DNA of 64,000 bases from Pseudomonadota bacterium (GTDB lineage: Bacteria > Pseudomonadota > Gammaproteobacteria > Steroidobacterales > Steroidobacteraceae), in assembly GCA_021808195.1 (NCBI GenBank), contig JAKBCE010000006.1:1-64000 (forward strand). Reading direction: 5' to 3'. Under the pieces are notes generated by a model. That model was not told the origin of the DNA, searched no databases, and saw only the letters and a list, made by a program, of their open reading frames with translations. Position 1 is the stretch's first letter, and each line of letters starts with the position of its first letter. Shown in pieces: positions 9,583 through 18,469 of this stretch. The translations under genes were made by a program, and so were the position numbers.

Positions 9583-9610
9583 GCGCTCAGGCGCTTGCGC
9601 GCCTGAGCGC
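9583..9610 (-). terminator. Hairpin downstream of the UspA gene
   Basis: A perfect 12-bp stem, GCGCTCAGGCGC / GCGCCTGAGCGC, with a 4-base loop, 9 bases past the UspA stop codon. No T-tract follows on the minus strand, so it may be a transcript-stabilising or factor-assisted terminator hairpin rather than a classical intrinsic terminator. Confidence 0.45.
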
Positions 9611-9619
9611 CACGGTCCA

Positions 9620-10081
9620 TCAGGTCGCATCGCCTTGGCCCGCGCCACGCACGAGCAGCACGGGCACGGTTGCATGACGCACGATGTACTCGGCGCTGCT
9701 GCCGAGCAGCAGGCGGCCGATGCCTCGCCGGCCATGCGTGCCGCACACGATGAGATCGGCCGGCCATTCGCGCGCACGCTCGACCACGCATTCGCCGACG
9801 GGCTTGCCGAGCTCCTCCACGAGCACCGTCTGCGCGCTGAGGCCAGCTGCGTGGACCTGCGCCTCGGCGTCCTTCAGCACCTGTGCGCCCACTTCGCGCA
9901 GAGCCTTCGAGCCGACATCCAGATTGACAGCCGCAATATCTCCGGCGGCGACCCGCCATTCGTCGACGATGTGCAGCAGCAAAATCGCTGCGCCCTGATC
10001 GCGAGCCAGCTCGATGGCTTCGTGCAGGCCGCGCGCGGCGGTGGGGCTGCCGTCAACGGGGACGAGAATGCGCTTGTACAT
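9620..10081 (-). CDS. Universal stress protein, UspA family
   Basis: A 153-residue single Usp domain. It starts with the beta-strand MYKRILVPVDGSPTA and contains the ATP-binding signature GTHGRRGIGRLLLGSSAEYIVRHATVPVLLVR near residues 114-146 (G-2x-G-9x-G-S). ATP-binding Usp proteins are small cytoplasmic stress-survival proteins. Single-gene unit with a strong hairpin after it, divergent from the DedA-type gene. Confidence 0.93.
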   Translation of the reverse strand: MYKRILVPVDGSPTAARGLHEAIELARDQGAAILLLHIVDEWRVAAGDIAAVNLDVGSKALREVGAQVLKDAEAQVHAAGLSAQTVLVEELGKPVGECVVERAREWPADLIVCGTHGRRGIGRLLLGSSAEYIVRHATVPVLLVRGAGQGDAT

Positions 10082-10246
10082 ACGCTACCTCAGCTTTCGC
10101 TCAACTGGGCACAGCGTACGCGCGATTCGTCTCTTCGGCACCTGGGGCTGGACGCGAGCCTGTGCGCTCGCCTGGGCAGGCGACCGTCGGCGAGGGAATA
10201 ATGCGCGTCCTGTGCAACGGCCGGGCCGCTTTCGGGTCGAATTGTC

Positions 10247-12403
10247 ATGCTGGGCGCATTGACCGCTCTTGTCGTCTCCTTTGCGCGTGCGCATCGGCTG
10301 GCCGCATACGGGCTGATCGGCCTGGTCGCCTTTTCCGAGTCGCTGCCGCTGCTCGGGGCCTTCGTGCCGGGCGATGCGATCATTCTCGCGCTCAGTGCGC
10401 TCGTGCCGACCGGCGCGCTGAACCTCGGGCCGTTGATCCTGGGTGCGCTGTTGGGCGCAGTGCTCGGCGATGGCTTTGCGTTCTGGCTCGGTCATCATTA
10501 CCACGGCGCGATCCTCGGACGCTGGCCGTTCCGCGGTCGTCCGCGGCTCCTCGATCGGGGCACGGCGTTTCTGCAGCGTCACGGAGGCAAGAGCGTGTTC
10601 GTCGCCCGGTTCACCCCCGGGGTGCGGGCGGTCGTGCCGGTTCTCGCCGGCGTGCTTGGCATGGACGTGGCACGCTTTTACCTGATGAATGTGCTGTCCG
10701 CGCTGCTGTGGTCGCCGGCGCACATCCTCGCCGGAGCGGCCATCGGCGCCTCCTTCGTGCTGCTCGGGGCGGTGGCCGGCCGGCTCGCGCTGCTCGCAGT
10801 TATCCTGTTGGTACTGCTCGGTCTACTCTATGCGCTCGCCCGTTACCTGCTGCGGCGCGTGCCGCCGCTGCTCGGCTTCGCGCACGTGCGTCTGCGCCAG
10901 TGGGCGGCGCCCCGGCAGAGCTGGCTGGCTCGACAGCTGCTCGCGGTGCTCGATCCAACTCGGCGCGAGCTGCCCGGGCTGGCGCTGCTTGCGGGGATTC
11001 TGCTCTCGAGTCTGTGGCTGTTCTTCGGCGTGCTGCAGGATGTGCTGGCCGGTGACCCGCTGGTGCGCGCCAACGAGGCGGTGTTCCACTTTCTGCAGGG
11101 GCTGAGAACCGAGTGGGTCGATCAGATCATGGTCGCGATCACCGAACTGGGGGATGCGTCCGTCGCGGCGTCTGTGGCCCTCGCGGCACTCCTATGGCTT
11201 GCGTGGCGGCGCAACTGGCGAGCGGCCGCACACCTGATCGCGGTGGCTGCGGTCACCGCGCTGGCCACCATCGTGTTGAAGATCTCCCTGCACATCCACC
11301 GGCCCGACCCCGTGGGCAGCGGCTGGGATGCATTTGCCTTTCCGAGTGGGCACTCCGCCGCCAATGCGGCGCTCTACGGCTTTCTCGCCATGATCACGGC
11401 TTGGGAACTCGCGCCGCGCTGGCGTCTGCCCGTCGCCGGCGGGCTCACGCTGCTGGTTGGCGCGATCGCGTTCTCCCGGATTTACCTTGGTGCGCACTGG
11501 CTGTCCGACGTGCTCGCCGGCGGCGCGTTCGGCGTGGCCGCCGCGGCACTCATCGCTATTGCCTACCTGTGGCACGAGCCGCCTCCGGTGGGCGCGGCGG
11601 GTCTGTGCGTCACGGTCGCCGCGGTGCTGCTCGGCGCCGGCGGGCTGCACATCGAGGCTCGGCACCAGGCCGACCTGAGCCGCTACGCCGTGCGCCAGCG
11701 CACCCGCAGCCTTGCGCTTCCCGAATGGTGGCGCGACGCCTGGCGCAGCCTGCCGGCGCGTCGGGTGGATCTGATCGGCGGGGCGGAGGAGCCGTTGACC
11801 ATCCAGTGGGCGGGTCGCCGAGCGGCGCTGCGCACGGAACTGGCCGCCGCCGGCTGGCGTGCCCCACCAGGCTGGACGCTGCGCACGGCCGCGCGGTGGT
11901 TCGAGCCGCATGTGCTGCTCGGCTCGCTGCCGGTCTTGCCGCACTTGGACAACGGCCATCGCGAGGCCCTTGTGTTGGTGCATGCGGTCGGTGCGCATCC
12001 TGACACGGAGCGCCTGGTGCTCAGGCTGTGGCGCTCCGGTGTGGAGTTGACCCGCAGCGGTGCCTCTGCACTGCCGCTGTTCATCGGGACCGTGACTGAG
12101 CAGCGCGCCCGCCGCGTTGCGCCCATCATGACGCTGGCCAATGAACTCGACCAGTTCACGGCGCCGCGCGCCGCGTTGGGATCGGCGCTCGCGCGGCAAC
12201 GCCTGCTGGCGCGGCCGGGTACTGCGCCGACGAGTGCGTGGGATGGATGCGTGCTGCTGGCGCGGGCCGATCCTGCAAGCGCAGAGGCCGGATTGGCGGC
12301 TCAACGGCCGAGTGCACGCCGCCGCCACCAGCGCCGCGCGGCCACCCCTGCCCAGACTGCCTCGACGAGTCCGAACGGCCAGGCGCCCTGCAGAAAGCCA
12401 TAG
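10247..12403 (+). CDS. DedA (VTT) - PAP2 phosphatase - LssY C-terminal fusion protein
   Basis: A 718-residue inner-membrane protein with three parts. Residues 1-200 form a DedA/VTT lipid-transporter-like domain (SLPLLGAFVPGDAI, HGGKSVFVARFTPGVRAVVPVLAGVLGM). Residues ~245-445 form a PAP2 phosphatase with all three motifs: K345..R352P, PSGH at 366-369 and SRIYLGAHWLSD at 410-421. Residues ~480-670 resemble the LssY C-terminal domain. Such fusions probably act on isoprenoid or phospholipid phosphates at the membrane. The last ~33 residues are basic, low-complexity and antisense to the next gene, so they may be a non-conserved extension. Divergent from the UspA gene. Confidence 0.88.
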   Translation: MLGALTALVVSFARAHRLAAYGLIGLVAFSESLPLLGAFVPGDAIILALSALVPTGALNLGPLILGALLGAVLGDGFAFWLGHHYHGAILGRWPFRGRPRLLDRGTAFLQRHGGKSVFVARFTPGVRAVVPVLAGVLGMDVARFYLMNVLSALLWSPAHILAGAAIGASFVLLGAVAGRLALLAVILLVLLGLLYALARYLLRRVPPLLGFAHVRLRQWAAPRQSWLARQLLAVLDPTRRELPGLALLAGILLSSLWLFFGVLQDVLAGDPLVRANEAVFHFLQGLRTEWVDQIMVAITELGDASVAASVALAALLWLAWRRNWRAAAHLIAVAAVTALATIVLKISLHIHRPDPVGSGWDAFAFPSGHSAANAALYGFLAMITAWELAPRWRLPVAGGLTLLVGAIAFSRIYLGAHWLSDVLAGGAFGVAAAALIAIAYLWHEPPPVGAAGLCVTVAAVLLGAGGLHIEARHQADLSRYAVRQRTRSLALPEWWRDAWRSLPARRVDLIGGAEEPLTIQWAGRRAALRTELAAAGWRAPPGWTLRTAARWFEPHVLLGSLPVLPHLDNGHREALVLVHAVGAHPDTERLVLRLWRSGVELTRSGASALPLFIGTVTEQRARRVAPIMTLANELDQFTAPRAALGSALARQRLLARPGTAPTSAWDGCVLLARADPASAEAGLAAQRPSARRRHQRRAATPAQTASTSPNGQAPCRKP

Positions 12404-12525
12404 ATGGAGCCGAGGATGCAGGCCGCCCCGAAGGCGAGGCTATAGAGCGGGCCGCGCTCCTCGAGCGCATAACACACCAGCATCGCGCTCACGGCGATCA
12501 GGCCGAATAGGCTCAGTGCATTCAT
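12301..12525 (-). CDS. Conserved small membrane protein
   Basis: 74 residues with three short hydrophobic segments: LFGLIAVSAMLVCYALE, LYSLAFGAACILGSIYGFLQG and WPFGLVEAVWAGVAARRWW. The pattern (M)LVCYALE....LAF...C.LGS.YGFLQGAWPFG.VE..W..VA.RRW looks conserved rather than random, so I take it as a real gene. Function unknown. Its 3' 103 bases overlap, convergently, the end of the DedA-PAP2-LssY gene. Confidence 0.7.
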   Translation of the reverse strand: MNALSLFGLIAVSAMLVCYALEERGPLYSLAFGAACILGSIYGFLQGAWPFGLVEAVWAGVAARRWWRRRALGR

Positions 12526-12542
12526 GCGCGGATTTTACGACA

Positions 12543-12560
12543 GTGGCGCCCGAGCGCCAC
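12543..12560. repeat. Short perfect hairpin
   Basis: A 7-bp stem GTGGCGC / GCGCCAC with a 4-base loop, in the ~200-bp divergent gap between the small membrane gene and the TonB receptor. No T-tract. Its role is unclear. Confidence 0.3.
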
Positions 12561-12730
12561 GCCCGACATCGCTTGCGCCAGACCCTTCAGAATCAACGCC
12601 CTGTGGTGTATAGCTCCGTGCGCGGTGGCGCAACTGTCACGAATGCGCAACGTTTTCGCAACGTGGCCGTCACCGAGCATCACTACGGTACCGCCTTTCC
12701 CATCGTCCAGCGGCGAAGAAAGGCTAATCC

Positions 12731-15256
12731 ATGAACAGACGGGTGCGATGTGCGGTGCAGATGATTCTGGGCACGGCTCTGCTAAGTGGGGCGTTGTCCG
12801 CAGTTGCGAGTCCGGCGGCAACGAGTGGCGCTGCGGCCGTGGGAGCGGCCGGCGCTAACGCAGCGGCGACGGCCGCGCCGTCGGCTGAGGGTTACGACAA
12901 GCTTCGCTTGGTCAAGATCGAGGGCTACAGGGACTTCACGAGTCAGGTGCTGGACGCGAAGCAGTTACGCAATTCCTCGCAGCCGGCTGAGGCCGTTACA
13001 CGTTCGATGATCAGCCTGTTCGGTCCCGATGCCGGTGGCACGCAGGCGCTCACGGCATTGCCGAACGTATACGTGTCCGGTACCGACAACTATAGCGCAA
13101 CGGGTCGCCAACAGATCTCGATCCGCGGCATCAAGGTCGGCTACAACAGCATACCTGGCGATCTCGAGACCAACGCGATCACGGCTGAACTCGATGGCGT
13201 GCCGCTCAATAGCCTCAGTCAGGGCACTGGCTGGCACTCGGTGGAGATTCCGCTCGGTGTGTTGATGTCCGGAGAGAACGTCATCGTCGGTCCGGGCAAC
13301 CCGAGTGAGCGCTGGTACAACAGCATGGGCGGAACCATTGACTTCATCCCCGTGCAGCCCTCGGTGCGACCCGGCGGCAAAGTGATGCTCGCTGGCGGAA
13401 GCTCCTCGACGATGGATGCCTCTGCTGTGTATAACACCGGGGCCATAAACGGCTGGTCGACAGTATTCGGCTTTGCAACCGGGCGCAGTCAGGCGATCCG
13501 CAGCACCAGCGACAGCCTCCCGGCCGATACGGAAGAGGTGTACGCAAAAACACGCAAGCAGCTCGATGATGGCTCGATCAGTTTCGGTGCGTATTACCAG
13601 CGCAACCACGAATGGCGCCCGAACATGATTCCGCTCACGCCTCAGCCGTATGTGAATACGCTGGGTCTTGGCATCGGCGCGCCGTACAGTCAGCAGACTT
13701 CAGGGTTCTACGCCACTTTGCCGCGCTCGGTATGGCATAAGACGATCTTGATAAACAATTGGCTGATGTGGTCGCATCTGCATTTGAAGCTATCGTCTAG
13801 CCTGAGCATGTCGAACATGCTGTGGGTGCGTATCGGCAAGGTGCGTCATTACAGATCAAACAATTATCTGCTGCCGAGCAACCCCCTGTATGCCACAGCC
13901 GGCGGCAACCCGACCAACCACGAGCACTATATCGAGCGCTCGAAGACGGTTGGGGACCGCCTTGCATTCCACGAGCGGTTCAACCGCATGGATACTCTGG
14001 GCTTTGGCGGTTATTTCATCATGGCGCGGGCGCGTAGTGACTATCAGGGCTATTCGACGTTCGATGGCAGCTCGCTGGCGCAGCCGGAGCAGACCTTCTT
14101 CAACACCACCACGAACTTCTTCTGGTCCGGGTTTCTGCAGGATGACTTCCGGCCGCTGCCGCGCTTGAAGATTGTGCCCGGGGTGCGGATCGTGGGATTC
14201 GTCACGGACTTCTCGAATCTCAGTCCGGCACAGGTCTGCGCTGAGTACCATATCACCGATGGCAGCTGCGCCTACGGCACGCCTGGGGCAAACATCGGCT
14301 CCGGCGGCTCCATCAGTGTCAATGGACACACGTTTAATTTCTCCGGCTACGATACCTCGCCGGACGAGACGACGGACTTCACCCGCATCGAGCCGTCGAT
14401 TGGGGTGAATTACGAGATTGTTCGCAGTTTGAATCTATTCGGCAATTTTTCCATCACTCGGCATAACCCCAATTCGGGGAATCTCGATCGATATCCGCTC
14501 AATCTTGCGTCGTTGAAGCCTGCACGCTCCGAGCAATACGATTTCGGACTGCGCTATGCGGCGCTGCGACTGGGTGCGATGCGCAACGTGTACGCATCGG
14601 TCGATTTTTTCCACAACCTGCTCTCCGACGAGACGCTCACATACAACACTTCGGCATTGGGCGCCAATCCGAACGTGGTGTATTTCGGTTACGGATCGGC
14701 GACGTATAAGGGCGTGGATGTCTCCCTGAACGCGGAGTTCACCCGGCACTGGAGTGGATTCGGCAATTTCGGTTATCTCAGCAGCAAGTGGAACGAGTAT
14801 CAGTCGGCTGTCACGCCGAGCGGCCCGCAGCCGACCGGCTATGGATTGCCGGTCGCAAATTCGCCAAAAGATACGGTGAATGCCGGCGTGACTTATCGGT
14901 TCCGTCTCCCGGTGGCGAGAGTGAAGGCGACGCTGTGGGATCAGTACATCGGGGCACGCTATCTGTTCAATAAGAACACCGGGCTGCCATCGTCGTTGAC
15001 CAACCCGGCATATAACTTGGTCAATCTGTCCATTACCGCCAAGACGCATTGGTTCGATGCGGTGCCGGGAGTGAAAGGCAGCTCGCTGTCCGTGCAGGTG
15101 CTTAATCTCACGAACAAGGAGTACAACTCGACGGAATACGTGAGCTCCGGCGGATATTTCCAGTCCAACGGCTTACCGACTCCAGTGGCGGGTTACGTCA
15201 TTGCCAATCCGGGCGCGCCCCGTCTGGTGTACGCGTCGCTGACGATGGACTTCTGA
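12731..15256 (+). CDS. TonB-dependent outer-membrane receptor
   Basis: 841 residues. Signal peptide at residues ~1-27 (NRRVRCAVQMILGTALLSGALSAVASPA). An Ala-rich linker is followed by the plug domain with QALTALPNVYVSGTDNYSATGRQQISIRGIK and GGTIDF, and by a 22-strand-type barrel ending with the usual terminal aromatic strand RLVYASLTMDF. Active uptake of a large substrate driven by TonB. No obvious TonB box or partner enzyme, so the substrate is unknown. AAGAAAGG lies 8 bases before the ATG. A monocistronic unit, distinct from the sugar-locus receptor at 25712. Confidence 0.92.
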   Translation: MNRRVRCAVQMILGTALLSGALSAVASPAATSGAAAVGAAGANAAATAAPSAEGYDKLRLVKIEGYRDFTSQVLDAKQLRNSSQPAEAVTRSMISLFGPDAGGTQALTALPNVYVSGTDNYSATGRQQISIRGIKVGYNSIPGDLETNAITAELDGVPLNSLSQGTGWHSVEIPLGVLMSGENVIVGPGNPSERWYNSMGGTIDFIPVQPSVRPGGKVMLAGGSSSTMDASAVYNTGAINGWSTVFGFATGRSQAIRSTSDSLPADTEEVYAKTRKQLDDGSISFGAYYQRNHEWRPNMIPLTPQPYVNTLGLGIGAPYSQQTSGFYATLPRSVWHKTILINNWLMWSHLHLKLSSSLSMSNMLWVRIGKVRHYRSNNYLLPSNPLYATAGGNPTNHEHYIERSKTVGDRLAFHERFNRMDTLGFGGYFIMARARSDYQGYSTFDGSSLAQPEQTFFNTTTNFFWSGFLQDDFRPLPRLKIVPGVRIVGFVTDFSNLSPAQVCAEYHITDGSCAYGTPGANIGSGGSISVNGHTFNFSGYDTSPDETTDFTRIEPSIGVNYEIVRSLNLFGNFSITRHNPNSGNLDRYPLNLASLKPARSEQYDFGLRYAALRLGAMRNVYASVDFFHNLLSDETLTYNTSALGANPNVVYFGYGSATYKGVDVSLNAEFTRHWSGFGNFGYLSSKWNEYQSAVTPSGPQPTGYGLPVANSPKDTVNAGVTYRFRLPVARVKATLWDQYIGARYLFNKNTGLPSSLTNPAYNLVNLSITAKTHWFDAVPGVKGSSLSVQVLNLTNKEYNSTEYVSSGGYFQSNGLPTPVAGYVIANPGAPRLVYASLTMDF

Positions 15257-15661
15257 GGTTCAGGCGTAAGGCGACGGCCATCGTATGGCGAGATTAGTCG
15301 CTGATCGGTGTCGGCTATGGCGCGCAGGGACGCGCGCCACCGGCTGGCTTGCCCCCGGAACGCCTTGGCGCTCCGCAGGAGCCGTGCTCGCGGGGCAGCG
15401 CGCGAGGGTGAGATTGCTGCACGGATTGTTCGTTATGTAATGCGCGTTCGGGCTCTGCGCCGCTCACGTGCGCTGCACTGAGTTCGTGCGGGATGTGATC
15501 CGGTTCGCCGCCTGTTCGCCCGAGGTCGTATATCAAGTGCTCCAGGTGATGCACATGAGTGACTATCGGGCGTCAAATGCGCGAGCCTCGCAGGGCAGGG
15601 GAGCCGGCGGCGCGGAGCGTGCGCCGAGCCCTACCGGGCTGCGGATCAGCGGTGGCGGGCC
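15257..15661. other. 405-bp intergenic region
   Basis: Contains a perfect hairpin at 15318-15339. Near its end there is a possible 36-codon upstream frame (ATG at 15555, MSDYRASNARASQ..., stop at 15663-15665) whose stop overlaps the GTG start of the next gene as GTGA. That mini-frame could couple translation of the GGDEF/EAL gene, but it has no recognisable family and may be chance. Nothing else is supported. Confidence 0.35.
15318..15339 (+). terminator. Hairpin after the TonB receptor gene
   Basis: A perfect 8-bp stem TGGCGCGC / GCGCGCCA with a 6-base loop, about 60 bases past the receptor stop. There is no T-tract, so termination by this hairpin is only a possibility. Confidence 0.3.
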
Positions 15662-18364
15662 GTGACCGGGGCTGCCTTGGGTGGCTTCATTGCGCTGGGT
15701 TTCGCCGGCGCGGCGCTGTTGTGGCGCACACGCAGCCTGCCGGAACGGTTCTGCTCGAGTGATGTGCTCTTCGAGGCGAGCCCGGATGCGCTCCTGCTGG
15801 TCGATGCCGACGGCAGGATCGTCAAGGTAAACCGTCTCGCCGGGGAGTTGTTCGGCTGGCCAAAGTCGATGCTCCTCGGGCAGTGCCTGGAAAGTCTGGT
15901 GCCGGACGGGCTGCGAGGGGCGCATGCGGCCGTGCGCAAGCGATTTCGCGTCCGTTTGCGGCGCGAGGCGACGCAAGAGCGGGACGCGCTGCGCGGCGTG
16001 CGCCGCGACGGCAGCGAATTTCCGATCGAGATGACCCTCAGTCCCCTGCCGGGAGGCGCGGTGCTTGCCGCGATGCGCGACGCTACCGCGGCGCGGGCTC
16101 AGGTAGAGCAGATCCTGTTCCTGAACCGTATGTACTCGACGCTGGCAGAGACCAACCAGCTGCTGGCGCGTTGCGAACACGAGACGGAACTGTTCGATCG
16201 CGTCTGTCAGGTGGCGGTGCGCTACGGAGAGCTTGGGCTCGCGTGGATCGGTCAGCGCGAGCCCACCGGGGGGCGGATCATGCCGTTGGCCTGCTGTGGC
16301 GCCTCGGCCGAGAGCGAGCGGTATTTGCACAATCTGTTCGTGCACGCCAATGCGGAGCGACCCGAAGGCTGTGGTCCGGTGGGCGTCGCATGGCGGGACG
16401 GGCGCGGGGTGTTCGTTCAGGACTATCGCGCGGATCCGCGGCTTGCGCCCTGGCGCAAGGAGGGCGAGGCGGTGCCTTGGGGCTCATGTGCAGCGCTGCC
16501 GCTGCGCCGTGGCGGGGCAGTGTACGCGGTGTTGGTTCTGTATGACCGGCAGCGCGAGGCGTTCTCGGCGAAGATCCGCGATCTGCTCGAGCGCATGGTG
16601 GTGGACATCGAATACGCGCTCGATCGGCTCGATCTGCGTGCCGAGCGGGAGCGTGTCGCCGAGGAGTTGCGCATCGCGGCGCTGGCGTTCGAATCGAGCG
16701 GCGCGATGCTGGTGACGGACGCAGACGGACGGGTGTTGCGAGTCAACGATGCGCTGCAGAGGCTGTGTGGGCATGCCGCGCACGAGCTGCTCGGACAGCA
16801 ACTCGGGCAGCTGTGCTCGGATGGCCGCGCGCCACCGACGTTCACGGAGCTGCTGGCAATCGTCCGCGAGCGCGGGCGCTGGCAGGGGGAAATCTGGGGG
16901 CGACGCAAGGGCGGGGAGGAATTTCCGCTCTGGCTCTCGTTGAGCGGGGTGTGCGACGGGACGGGGCGCTGGACGCATTACATCGCGAGTCTTGCGGATC
17001 TGTCCGACCAGAAGGATGCAGAGGAGCGCATCTCGCGCCTGCTCAACTTCGATGCGCTGACCGGACTGCCGAACCGCCGGTTCATGCTCGATCGGCTGCG
17101 CTCGGCGGTCCAGTGGGCCGAGCATGCCGGCGGTCAAGGCGCGGCGCTGCTGCTCGGTCTTGACAAGTTCCAGGCGGTCAACGACATGTTAGGCCACCAG
17201 GCCGGGGATATCCTGCTGCAGCAGACCGCCGCGCGCCTGCGCGCCGCGGTGGCCGGCGATGATCTCGTCGGCCGCATCGGTGGGGATGAGTTTCTGGTGG
17301 TGCTGGAGAATCTCGGCACCGATGCGCCCGCCGCCGAAGCGGCTGCGAGCCGCACGGCCGAGAATCTGCTCGCCGCGGTGTTACAGCCGCACCTGATCGG
17401 CGGACAGAGGGTCTCCTGCTCGGCGAGCATCGGCATCGCACCGTGGGGCGGTGCGGCGAGTGTGGGCTTCAATGAGCTGCTCAAGCGCGCCGATGTGGCG
17501 CTGCGCGCGGCCAAGGACTCCGGTCGAAATGCGGTGCGCCTGTTCTCGCCCGGGATGCAACTCGTGCTCGAGCGCCGTTCGCGCCTCGAATCGAGACTGC
17601 GCCACGAATTCAGCACCGATCAGTTGCAGTTGTATTTCCAGCGGCGCGTGGACGTGCACGGCCGAACCCGCGGCGCCGAGGCGCTGCTGCGTTGGCACGA
17701 TCCGGGGCGCGGGGTGGTCTCGCCACTCGAGCTGATACCGGCGGCCGAGGAGATCGGCCTGATCCATGACATCGGCCGCTGGGCGCTCGGGCGCGCCTGC
17801 CGGCAGTTGCAGGAGTGGTCGCGGGCGGGCAGCCCGGCGCGCGAGGTGAAGGTGGCTGTGAACGTCAGCCCCAAGCAACTGGCCGCTGAGGATTTCGTCG
17901 CCGAGGTGAGCCGGATCGTCAGCCGCGCCGGGATCGATCCGAGTCTGCTCGAGCTTGAGATCACTGAGGGGTTACCCATCCACGACATGGACGCGGTGAT
18001 TCCCAAGATGCATGCGCTGCGGCGACTCGGTCTGTGCTTCGCGCTCGATGACTTCGGCATCGGCTATTCGTCGCTGTCCTACCTGCGGCGCCTGCCGCTC
18101 AGCGTACTGAAGATCGATCGCAGCTTCGTCACCGGTATGGCGCACTCGGGCGGGGAGACCCTGGTGCGCACCATTGTGCAGATGGCGCGCAGCCTCGAGC
18201 TGGAGGTCATCGCCGAGGGCGTCGAGACCCGCCAGCAATGGGCGACCCTGGTCAGTCACGGCTGTGATCAGTACCAGGGCTATCTGTTCGGGCGGCCGGT
18301 GCCGGTCGAGGTCTTCAACCGGGAGCTGGTCGCGAGCCGCGAGCCGAACCTCGTCAGCGCATAG
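15662..18364 (+). CDS. PAS-GAF-PAS-GGDEF-EAL cyclic-di-GMP turnover protein
   Basis: 900 residues. One N-terminal hydrophobic helix (residues ~3-21) is followed by PAS (~30-140), a GAF-like domain (~165-325), a second PAS (~335-455), GGDEF (~465-625) and EAL (~640-895). The cyclase motif GGDEF (540-544) is intact, but the RxxD inhibitory site is missing (AGDD instead). The phosphodiesterase residues EAL (673-675), NVS, ELEITEG, DDFGIG, KIDRSF and EGVET are all present, so both activities are possible. The start is a GTG; an upstream mini-frame overlaps it as GTGA. It is followed about 105 bases later by a second GGDEF/EAL gene. Confidence 0.88.
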   Translation: MTGAALGGFIALGFAGAALLWRTRSLPERFCSSDVLFEASPDALLLVDADGRIVKVNRLAGELFGWPKSMLLGQCLESLVPDGLRGAHAAVRKRFRVRLRREATQERDALRGVRRDGSEFPIEMTLSPLPGGAVLAAMRDATAARAQVEQILFLNRMYSTLAETNQLLARCEHETELFDRVCQVAVRYGELGLAWIGQREPTGGRIMPLACCGASAESERYLHNLFVHANAERPEGCGPVGVAWRDGRGVFVQDYRADPRLAPWRKEGEAVPWGSCAALPLRRGGAVYAVLVLYDRQREAFSAKIRDLLERMVVDIEYALDRLDLRAERERVAEELRIAALAFESSGAMLVTDADGRVLRVNDALQRLCGHAAHELLGQQLGQLCSDGRAPPTFTELLAIVRERGRWQGEIWGRRKGGEEFPLWLSLSGVCDGTGRWTHYIASLADLSDQKDAEERISRLLNFDALTGLPNRRFMLDRLRSAVQWAEHAGGQGAALLLGLDKFQAVNDMLGHQAGDILLQQTAARLRAAVAGDDLVGRIGGDEFLVVLENLGTDAPAAEAAASRTAENLLAAVLQPHLIGGQRVSCSASIGIAPWGGAASVGFNELLKRADVALRAAKDSGRNAVRLFSPGMQLVLERRSRLESRLRHEFSTDQLQLYFQRRVDVHGRTRGAEALLRWHDPGRGVVSPLELIPAAEEIGLIHDIGRWALGRACRQLQEWSRAGSPAREVKVAVNVSPKQLAAEDFVAEVSRIVSRAGIDPSLLELEITEGLPIHDMDAVIPKMHALRRLGLCFALDDFGIGYSSLSYLRRLPLSVLKIDRSFVTGMAHSGGETLVRTIVQMARSLELEVIAEGVETRQQWATLVSHGCDQYQGYLFGRPVPVEVFNRELVASREPNLVSA

Positions 18365-18469
18365 TGTGAAGTGCGTCACGGGCTTGTCGGCCACCGGCGA
18401 CTGCTTTCACCGCCAAGCGCGACCGGGTCGATAACCTGAACGGGCACCGTTTCGCTACGCTGTCGTGCC

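Noticed and set aside
18427..18434. A sigma28-like -10 (GTCGATAA) upstream of the second GGDEF/EAL gene
   Set aside because: The region 11 bases upstream has no resemblance to TAAAGTTT, so it is not a supported FliA promoter.
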